From: Fragilaria crotonensis
Lineage: Eukaryota > Bacillariophyta > Fragilariophyceae > Fragilariales > Fragilariaceae
Direction: 5' to 3'
NCBI GenBank assembly: GCA_022925895.1
Contig: JAKSYS010000243.1
Coordinates: forward strand, 64,001 to 79,377
DNA: 15,377 nt
The position numbers and the translations under genes were made by a program. The number at the start of each line of letters is the position of its first letter. The first letter of the stretch is position 1. A model generated the notes under the pieces. That model did not search any database, was not told the origin of the DNA, and worked only from the letters and a program-made list of their open reading frames with translations. Of this stretch, positions 1 to 7,860 are shown piece by piece.

Positions 1-287
1 TCCACAGGCCTCTCGTGATGATCTTATTCGGCAACGATGAGCCGGCAAGAAGGAAATCAAGAGCCACGTTTTCCATTAGAAGTCGTCGCTCGCTCACAGC
101 ATGTCAATTGTTCTGCATTGTCGCCTACGCGTTTCGGGGACATGTCTCTGATCGTAATGTCGGACTCGCCGTCGTTTAAGCCCAAGGCAGTCAAGTCAAC
201 TGCAATGGCCAAACACAGGGGTATGAACGCTGCCTTCGTACCTCGTCGGATCCATCGATCCTGAATATGCTCTCAACTCCGTTTGCA
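1..287. other. Unassigned left edge, no supported gene
   Basis: This stretch lies left of duplicated unit 1 and has no counterpart left of unit 2. Open frames exist on both strands, for example 75 codons on plus from 37. None has a recognisable domain, and all are short enough to be chance. It could be the end of another repeat running off the window. No tRNA, repeat array or terminal repeat is visible. Confidence 0.5.
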
Positions 288-502
288 TAGGGTGGGACCG
301 CTCTGTTTCACATGGGTAAGAGTAGGTTGGAGACATCGCTCAGACGAATACGCTGGTGCGAGCAACTCGAGGAAAGTTGACATCGGGCCGGTACAAAACG
401 TCGACATATGATTGCAGGCACCAAAATAATTCTTATTAATATTAAGGATTCATTAAGAATGAATAGTTTCCTGCACCATGTCGTCGGGAGAAACAAAGCC
501 AA

Positions 503-3500
503 TTAGGATCTACCGTCAACGGAAACTTTCACCTCAACTTCTTGGGTGGGTATGCCTTGCAGTGCTCTGCCGTAGAGGTTTTCCAACCATTCAACCTTTG
601 CGACGTTTCCCCATTCTCGACATCGTTCTATCAACTGATTAAAGTAATATCGTGCTCTTCTCACGTTCCATTGCGCAATCATTAGGTGAAGAACTCGCTG
701 ATACGCCATCGTCTCAAATACCACAAGGCGACATTGGTGGAGAGCCTCAATCGCAGCGTCGAAGGCTGCAGCCGTGTTCTTTTTCTTCACAATCGCATCC
801 CATTCAGCGTTTACCAGACTCCAAAGTGGTTGTACATCGGGAACATTGTCCAAATACCATTTTCTAAGCGTCTTCATGTACCTGCTTGCGATGCTCCGAT
901 GCTTGACCTTCTTCTCTCGTCCATACAGTGCGAGTGCTCCCATAACGACTTGCGTGGTCAAGAAGATGACATCGAAATAGCAAGACGCTTTGCTTAGCGA
1001 ATAAAACGCATCCGGAAATGCTTTATCCAAGCCTTCCCAGTCCTCGAAGCTCAATAACAACGTGAACTGATCGGCATAAAGAGTGCAAAGGACTACATGA
1101 TCTCCTTGTCTGCGACTCCATTCAAGATGATTCTCTTCGTCCATTGCCTCCCCAGCCAGTTCAAGAAGGTCGTCAGATTGCCCGAGAAGGTGCCGAACGT
1201 ATTGTAAGCGGATGGTATGAACTCTCCACATTTGTATAGCCCGGCACTCCTTCATTTGACGGCACCAACGTTTGAGGTCTTCCTCCACATCACGAAGCGG
1301 GGCGCCAAGGTGAAGCCGTACGTCTGTATAACCAGAAAGAGCCAAAAATGCTATAGCAAGGTCTGAAGTGCTCTCTGACCCATATCGATAGCTGGCAAGC
1401 AAGGGCACCTCAAGTCCAGCCACGTATTGTCTCCAAGGGAAGACGATGACTGATGTGAACAAAAGAGACATACACCTTGCGCTCGGGGCTGTGGGCACTT
1501 TACAGCACATTTCGACTGATGCCTTCCCCCATCTGTAGGCTGCGTCAGCATTCCCCATGGCTCGAAGGATCATCGCGTAGCGAGCGAGGGTCGCGGCCGT
1601 GACAGCACAAACACCATACTTCACTGAAACCCTCATTTCACGGAGTGTACAGTACACGAAGAGTTGCTCATAGTTGTGCACTATCAGAAATGGACAAATA
1701 CGGCTCAGTATCATCATCACAGAGCGCTTGTTGGCGTCGTCGATCGACGGCAGGGACACAAAATCCATTGGGTGTAAACGTCGAAGTGCCACTTTGGTCC
1801 GACAAAGCTCCACCAAAACCTGGGAAATACTCGGTCGCTTCGGTATTCTTTCCCCAAGTCCTCTTATTATCACATCGAACGCCCAGGCCAACATTCCGTC
1901 GATATCATGACGATGACTGAAAGACATAATCTTCGTGTTATGAGCTCGAATTCTGTCTTCAAGTCGCTGAGCTCGATTCAAGACAACTGCGATGGCTTCA
2001 TCACACCTCTCGAAGAACCCAGTGCAGCTGGTAGCTTCCGCATACGCGTTCTGCAAGTTAATGCAAAGCTCATAATTCAACGACCAATCAGGCTCATGTA
2101 TCAGGCCGACCCCGCACTCCAAGAAATCGCGGGCATTGTCGACAGAAGCTTTCAGCGCTGCCAAGGTCGCTGCCCGAAGTAGAAGCTGCATCGTTGACAA
2201 CCGCTCTCGGTCGTTGGAAATGCGCGTAGCTCCTCTCATCAAGTTGCTCGCCGCGAGGACGACCAACTTTTCGTCATCTGAGCGTTCTGTAAAGGATAAC
2301 ATACCCAACAAACCTCTACCAACAACGAAGTGCATCGTCTCGCGTTCTAAATCTGTGTCCACTGATTGATACAGAAAATACTGAATCGAATCATGGCAAA
2401 ATCTGAACACTCCAGGCGCGATGTTCATTACAAGCCCACTATTGCAGGCGACTTGAACTCGTTCTAGGACCGAGTTTTGATCATAGTCGAGAGGCTTTTT
2501 CAAGTCTTCATTTGTGACATTTGTCTCAACGACCGAGATATACCCCAATACATCGACTTCAAACGTATGACCAACAAACGCTGCTAGTCGGAGGAGATCC
2601 CGTACACTCACATCAAGAGAGTTGATCTTGTCCGAAATGATCTCTGAGGGATTATCCGAGACCTCAGCTTCAATCGCATCTATACTCCAGTTCCAACTAT
2701 CAGTTTCGAGAGAATATTGTAAGAGGTCCTTTGATAATAAGAAATCCAGCAGTTGCACAACTGCGTGGGGATTCCCACTGGTCTTGGCGTGTATCAACGT
2801 AACCAGTATTTCGATGGCTTCATCGTTTCTGAGCAAAAGACCTGACAGCATAGAAGATAGATCGCTTCGGTCCAGATTCGTCACATATATCTCACTGAAC
2901 GATAGATTTTCACATCCCCGTAGGTCTAGGTCCAACCTGTCCCTCACATCCACCTCGTCATCGCGATAGGCCAGACAAAATAGCACATGTCGAGAATCCG
3001 CGTTGCATCTTATCAAGGCCTGAATTAACCTGAAGGACAAATGATCCGCCCATTGTAAATCGTCAAAGAAGATCAGCAGGGGGTGTTCTTTGTTGCAACA
3101 GCTCCGAGAAAATGCTTGCAAGCAAGCATGAATCGAGCAAAATCTTCACTGCCGACAGTGTGTTCCTCATTGTCACACTCTTCGCCGGTGATGTTTGCAA
3201 TGTTCGTCACCACCCTGGACAGAATCTTACTTTCTGGGCCTAGAGCAACAAGTGCAGCTCTTCTTTCATCCATAGGATTTTCGCTTTGCAGTATGAGATC
3301 GCAGATATCTGAGAACGCAGCGGCAATCGCAGAATAGGGTTCCTTGCTAGTTTGCAGGAGATCAAACTTTCCTGACACGAAACAGCCGGAATTATTCATC
3401 ATGACGTGCTCTCTCATGCTTTCCACGAGGGAAGACTTTCCAGTGCCAGAGACTCCTTTCACAAATACAACCTGTGCATTGCCTCGCGATGCTCTATCAT

Positions 3501-3678
3501 ACGCGACTCGAATGGTTTCCACCTGTTGCTGTCGGCCGAACAAAAACGAGCGGAAACCTGAGAAATGATCGGGAACGCAGTTATCGGTTGTGATGAGGCT
3601 AACCACGTCTTCCGAATGGCGTCCATATTGTGGGATGGCAGCATCGGAGCGGGCGTCCGAGTCATCACGAACGCTCAT
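503..3678 (-). pseudogene. STAND/AAA_16 ATPase with TPR-like tail, copy 1, frameshifted
   Basis: This is the paralogue of the intact gene at 11725-14901, and almost every residue aligns. It starts at the ATG at 3678 (minus); the five codons before it are open but have only TTG as a possible start. One C is missing at about 3088 compared with copy 2, where 'ttcctttg' has become 'ttctttg'. The first frame therefore stops at 3073 after about 201 aa. That product keeps the P-loop GVSGTGKS but loses Walker B (FFDDLQWAD), the winged helix and the helical tail. The remaining frame is open from about 3090 to the TAA at 503, with no further disruption in over 850 codons, so inactivation looks recent. 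Translation of the 3' part could only restart at internal ATGs. A sequencing error in one copy would look the same. The original role would be that of copy 2. Confidence 0.85.
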
Positions 3679-3843
3679 TGTCACAGGCTCCAACGCGAAA
3701 CCTCAAAGTTGTTTGACGATGTAAGTTCACTTGTTCTCTGTGGTGAGGAGGCGCGCATGTACATGAAATTCAAAGGATGTTATTCGTTGTGGTGGAAACA
3801 AAAGGCACTCTTATGTGGCATTGTGGTTCCTCGTAGCGTCTAA

Positions 3844-3865
3844 TCCAAACTTTGGACTCCGGAGT
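3844..3865. promoter_or_regulatory. Adjacent palindromes upstream of ATPase copy 1
   Basis: TCCAAACTTTGGA (3844-3856) has two 6-base arms around a central C. It is followed at once by the perfect palindrome ACTCCGGAGT (3856-3865), about 166-187 bp upstream of the ATG at 3678. The same element lies at the same distance before copy 2, where it is longer. Conservation in an otherwise diverged flank makes a protein-binding site plausible, but function is inference. Confidence 0.35.
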
Positions 3866-4007
3866 ATAAGGAAGGTACTGGTACTCGGAGTACAGACGGT
3901 ATGTACAATTCCTCCGAGTCCAAGTAGCATGGGGTCATCAATCAATTCGTCGCGGATCTACAAATTAGAGAGGTGTGGAGTGAAACTGGGACTGGGATGA
4001 CGGGAGA

Positions 4008-4031
4008 AGTAGAAAATCCGTCTTTTCTACT
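4008..4031. repeat. 9-bp inverted repeat (hairpin)
   Basis: AGTAGAAAA (4008-4016) and TTTTCTACT (4023-4031) are perfectly complementary around a 6-nt loop. The repeat ends 47 bp before the transposon. In unit 2 only the right arm is kept, so the hairpin is not conserved and may be chance. Confidence 0.35.
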
Positions 4032-4076
4032 GTACGAGACATACTGACATCTTTACTTAACATACGAAGCACTCCC

Positions 4077-4078
4077 TA
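4077..4078. repeat. TA target-site duplication, left
   Basis: A TA immediately precedes the transposon end TGGCTGGG, and an identical TA follows the other end at 7723-7724. TA duplication is the hallmark of IS630/Tc1-mariner-type integration. The matching position in unit 2 (15287-15288) reads TC, a later change. Confidence 0.8.
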
Positions 4079-4130
4079 TGGCTGGGTGGCTGGGTGCAAA
4101 AGCGGAAAAAATATAGTAGACATACGTAGA
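4079..4130 (+). repeat. Left terminal inverted repeat with internal 8-bp duplication
   Basis: The outer part is TGGCTGGGT followed by a second GGCTGGGT and GCA; the unit GGCTGGGT occurs in tandem at 4080-4087 and 4088-4095. An inner block at 4113-4130 matches the right end at 15 of 18 positions. Removing the extra 8 bp places the inner blocks at the same distance (offset 27) from both termini, so the tandem copy is an insertion specific to this end. Confidence 0.85.
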
Positions 4131-4300
4131 TCTGGTACAAAACGTCAGCAAAACCTAAACCTTGTGAATGAACACATGGAACAAAAAAAAATGGCGCGCT
4201 GCTTTTCGTGCTTTGGTGATCCGACAATGATGGTCCATATCTTGACGGGAACATTGCAGCTCAAAGTAGTAGGACCGGTTATAGCTCATTGCTTAGCAAT

Positions 4301-7300
4301 ATGAGCGAGATGTTGCCTTACTACATCGGGCGGCAAGGCAGTAGTCATTTTATCCTCGCTTCATTTCAAGCAGCCATCTGCGAAACCTCCCTCCACAATA
4401 AATGGTTGCACGTTGACGTTTTGCATGAATATATGCATCAACGATACTGCTCCAATGGACTTCATTTTACCATAGCCACAATGACCAGATGTATCAACAA
4501 AGCTTGTCAAGGCAGCTCGTACATTGCTAACTACGCGGAGCTTTCCAACGGGGGTATGAAGCTTGACATGTATATACAGCATCAACGATGTAATGGGGAG
4601 ACGAAAAAGTCCTATTACTATTACATAACTAAGAACGGAACAGCAAAACCAACCCTTCCTTCAGCGCGAAATGCAGCACCCTGGGAGGCAGACGTTGTCG
4701 CTGTCAATAGGCTTCTCCCTCCAGCCACCAGTCAACGGCCGGAACTTGTCAACGTAGTACTCAGCACCAACGACACCAATAAAAAACGACGAACACCACC
4801 ACCACCATCCTCGTCTTCGGACGAGGATGCAGCAGGAACAAAGAGGACAAGACGACACGGTAGATTGTTGAATGGGGGGAGCTCTATAGCGCCATCGTGT
4901 GATGACGTTACTTCATCGCCCGACGACGATGCCATTTTGGCATCGTCGTCTGAGGAACGTCACCTTGAAGCAGCCTTAGATATCGCTGAAGACGAACACT
5001 CGGTAGCAAGTAGCCAAGATGACATCCACTGTCGTAACAATGTTTCTTTGTTGGCTTCCTCGCATCGTCGTTCTGAAACGTATTGGGACTCTCCTGAAGC
5101 CAAAAAGCTCTTCCGACCGCTAGACTCTGAGCCCACTGCAATTGCTGCCATTGATAACCAAATCAAAGCCCTTCGACACGTCAACAAGAGTGCAAATGCT
5201 TGCGTCGACATCATCGCTGGAAATCTCGAGGACGAACTAAAGTTCAACAGAAAGCATAATATCTTGTCTTGTCCCTGCAACTTGCGAAGGACGAGATGAA
5301 CGCGTGGACATGGGAACAATCCTGTGAGCATGCAGTGTGTCATCTAGAAAGGCAAGGCGTGACATACGCTACTCACCATGAAACCGTTTGCAAATGGTAC
5401 CGAAGCTTCCGCGAGACACGTTGCTTTCTCATTCCACAAACCAAGAAAAGCCTTCCGCCATTTCTCCAAGATAATCCATACATCTGTACCAATGATATAA
5501 AGAAATATGCTCGGGAGAACCTTGACACACTGAGCATCAAGATGCTCAGTGAATATATCCACGACAAAGTCTTACCAAACCTTATCATGGACATTTTGAA
5601 CGAGACAGAGAAAAGTGTGAGAGCAATGATGGCAACCAAGAAGGACGAATACAACAACCACCTTCGGCTTATTCTCAAGCAATATGGGCTTACCTGCGTG
5701 AGCCCTGCAACAGTCTACCGTTGGATGATCCGCCTTGGCTTCCGATATCAGCCAACTCGCAAAGGGTATTACGTCGATGGCCACGAACGACCGGCCACAA
5801 TACAATACAGGTGGGATTTCTGTCGGCGCTATTTTTCATATGAAAGAAGGATGCATCGCTGGGTGAAAGTAACCGAAACTGTGGCAAAACAACTTGAGAA
5901 AGAGGATATTATTGCAAAAGGAAGCGGTTACACTTACCTTACTAATGCCTTGACTCCAATGAGAGAATACCATGTCGACAGCTTTGACCCCAAAAAGAGC
6001 AAGGAGTTCTTAGAACAATTTGTGACAACCAAATTTGGTGGTAACCTCTCTGTCCGCATTCAACCATCCTCCAAGCCATTGATAAGTTTTGGGCATGACG
6101 AATACATTTTCAAACAGTTTCCAACGCCAACAAAACAGTGGTACGGTCCCAACAAAGAAACGTTCATTCGCCCGAAAGATGATGCTGGACATGGGATAAT
6201 GATCTCTACTTTTCAATCGAGGGAATTTGGATTTGGCCTTGATGTGACGGAGGCAGACCTGAAAGAAGAAAACAGACGACGAGAAGGGGTTAGATATCGT
6301 GACACACAAGCTGCACTCAAAACGAGGAAAAGCGAATACAAGTTTCCACTTACAACTTCTCCGTTCGTTCGGGAGTTTGAGTACGGACAAAACGCTGATG
6401 GCTACTGGACATATCAGCACATGGTAGTGCAGCTTGAGGACTGCGTGGATGTTCTCAATGTTAAGTATCCTCAAGAATATGACTTTCTCTTTCTATTCGA
6501 CCACTCTTGTGGTCACGATCAACAACGAGAGGATGGATTAAATGTGGAGAAGATGTCAAAAACCTATGGAGGACGAGCGCAGCGGAAGATGCTTGAGACA
6601 GTAATCAAACAAAGTTCAGGATACCTCGGCCCGCACTCACCTAAGCTTCAAGTCGGAGACACGCAATCGATGGTCTTCAGTGCAATGGACTCAGGTCCTT
6701 TCTGGATGACGGCAGTGCAGTGGGAGGAAACTCGCCATGACCGAATTCTGGACGAGCCTACAACGCGAGAGTTCACAAAGGACGAGCTAGTTCGGGCGCT
6801 GAAGGAACGAGGGGTTAGTGCAAAAGGCAGGAAACCAGCAGCACAGAAAACTGCACAAGAGCATGGCTTACCAATAAACGAGATGAAGCCAAAAGTTGTT
6901 GAGGGATGGGAAGCTAAACCAAAGGGCCTCCTACAGGTTCTTTGGGAACGCGGGATTGTTGATGAGTCAAGGCTGTCAGACTACACAATCAACGGAAGGC
7001 AAAACGGGTATGGTATAGTCGACGAAACCTTCGCCTTGAAGTCATTGATGGCCAACTGCCTCAACTTTGAGGAGGAAGAGACACTTCTTCAATCGATGGG
7101 AAGAGAAATGGGGGTTCTTGTGGATCGGACACCGAAATGCCACTGTGAGATGGCGGGGGAGGGGATTGTGTACTCGTGGGGATGCGCCAAAAACAGTATC
7201 CGTCGTGTGCCCTTGAAACAGAGGCGTGGGAAGGACAACTTTCGAAACGTCGTCAGAATGTGCCTGTCAAGAGAAAAGGTGTTAGTGACAGAGCGAATCC

Positions 7301-7501
7301 GATTGTTCTCGAGACGAGCAAGGTCTTACACTTGCGCATATTATATTGAGAGGAAGTCATGAAGTGAACAAAAGCGCACTCACAACAGATCCCGTCAAGA
7401 TGGAGAAGATGATCAAACACTTCAAAACGCATCGTTGCGCACTCGATTTTGACCACAGCTTTTGTAAGGCGACATTCATTGACTTAATGAACGAAGAATA
7501 A
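4301..7501 (+). pseudogene. DDE transposase of the large TA-inserting element, two frameshifts
   Basis: The gene would cut and paste the surrounding element. It is read in three pieces: 4301-5269, about 5269-7355, and about 7355 to the TAA at 7501. The first ATG is at 4301; frame 2 opens at 4220 without an earlier ATG. Piece 1 has an N-terminal globular region, a Ser/Asp-rich linker (about 4790-5000) and 'YWDSPEAK'. At about 5269 a one-base shift joins '..KHNILS' to 'LQLAKDEM..'. Piece 2 has a helix-turn-helix or winged-helix part with 'VSPATVYRWM' and 'KGYYVDGHERP'. The RNase H-fold core follows: catalytic Asp at 6097-6099 (GHDEYIF), Asp at 6499-6501 (FLFDHSCGHD) and Glu at 7147-7149 (HCEMAGEG). 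A SAP-like segment is encoded near 6775-6873. A second shift near 7355 recovers the C-terminal 'THRCALDFDHSFC'. Total length is about 1065 aa, roughly three times a typical mariner transposase. 'GYWT', 'KGYYVDGHER' and the DDE context relate it to IS630/Tc1-mariner-like fungal and oomycete proteins. Confidence 0.85.
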
Positions 7502-7678
7502 TGGCAAAGAACGTAAAAACTGAATAAAATGTGACAATATCATTAACGACGACAACAACAATTGAAAGATCAACTTACGTTTGTTATGTTTAACACTCGC
7601 CAGATGGATCTTTGAGGCTCAAGAATTGCTGATGTCACACTTTGAAAATGTGTATACATAATATATTCTATACTGCAT

Positions 7679-7722
7679 TCTACGTCTTGCTACTATTCCA
7701 AGCATTAGGATGCACCCAGCCA
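7679..7722 (-). repeat. Right terminal inverted repeat
   Basis: Read inward on the minus strand it begins TGGCTGGGTGCA, identical to the left end once the left 8-bp duplication is removed. A 14-nt unmatched spacer follows, then ATAGTAG...ACGTAGA (7679-7696), matching the left inner block at 15 of 18 positions. This outer-plus-inner layout suggests two transposase contact sites. Confidence 0.85.
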
Positions 7723-7724
7723 TA
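7723..7724. repeat. TA target-site duplication, right
   Basis: This TA directly follows the terminal CACCCAGCCA of the transposon and pairs with the TA at 4077-4078. Confidence 0.8.
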
Positions 7725-7795
7725 TGTTCCGAGAAGATAGCAAACGAAGTGTCATTTTGTTCTCATTGGGTGTCAGTTAGTCATTTCTCAGTATA
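7723..7795. repeat. Duplicated unit 1, part beyond the transposon
   Basis: Right of the transposon the unit 1/unit 2 similarity resumes. 'gatagcaaa', 'aagtgtc', 'ttctcatt' and 'tagtcatttctc' occur in the same order and spacing at 15302-15354. This shows the transposon landed inside an already existing or ancestral unit. Similarity fades near 7795; between there and 7861 lies the junction to the copia relic, which cannot be placed exactly. Confidence 0.8.
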
Positions 7796-7860
7796 TCCAA
7801 GCTTTGAAATTATCCGCACCTTCTAAGAGGTTATGCAGGAGAAGCATCCACCAGCATTAG

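Larger units (their letters stand above)
3679..4076. other. 5' flank of ATPase copy 1, no gene seen
   Basis: This noncoding flank aligns to 14902-15286 but with many substitutions and small indels. It holds palindromic motifs at 3844-3865 and a 9-bp hairpin at 4008-4031. Small open frames on both strands are not shared with the other copy. It probably carried the promoter and 5' leader of the gene at 503-3678, but I see no clear TATA box. Confidence 0.5.
288..4078. repeat. Duplicated unit 1, main part
   Basis: This is the left member of a direct duplication whose partner starts near 11510. The offset is 11,222 bp at the left edge and at the gene end, and 11,223 bp at the gene start, so only one net indel occurs across the 3.2-kb coding region. 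Similarity begins around the shared 'gctctgtttcacat' (299-312 against 11521-11534), covers the whole ATPase gene, and continues through its 5' flank to 4076. There a transposon interrupts the unit, which resumes at 7723. The flanks are visibly more diverged than the coding region. The exact left boundary is uncertain by about 20 bp because similarity fades. Confidence 0.9.
4079..7722 (+). mobile_element. Large TA-inserting DDE transposon (IS630/Tc1-mariner-like)
   Basis: This is a complete 3,644-bp DNA transposon inserted in unit 1. Evidence for its borders is independent: imperfect terminal inverted repeats starting TGGCTGGGTG, a TA on each side, and an unoccupied paralogous site in unit 2. 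The sequence reads 'cactccc' before the insert and 'tgttccgag' after it, against an uninterrupted 'cactccctctgatcagag' at 15280-15297. It carries one plus-strand transposase gene (4301-7501) with a leader of about 220 bp and a trailer of about 220 bp. This is much longer than the 1.3-2.4 kb usual for Tc1/mariner elements. The transposase has two frameshifts, so this copy is probably non-autonomous, although its ends could still be used if an active relative exists. Confidence 0.88.

Noticed and set aside
37-264. 75-codon plus-strand open frame
   Set aside because: It has no motif, is short, sits at the window edge, and the opposite strand is equally open.
1645-1920. Plus-strand open frame conserved at 12867-13142
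   Set aside because: It is antisense to the ATPase gene and conserved only because the DNA is duplicated; it has no domain or start context of its own. The same applies to the other plus-strand frames inside both gene copies.
4086-4304. 72-codon open frame in the transposon leader
   Set aside because: It lies in a different frame from the transposase, begins inside the terminal repeat region, and has no recognisable domain.
5261-5275. Programmed -1 ribosomal frameshift site in the transposase
   Set aside because: There is no slippery heptamer, and a second independent frame lesion exists near 7355, so decay is more likely.
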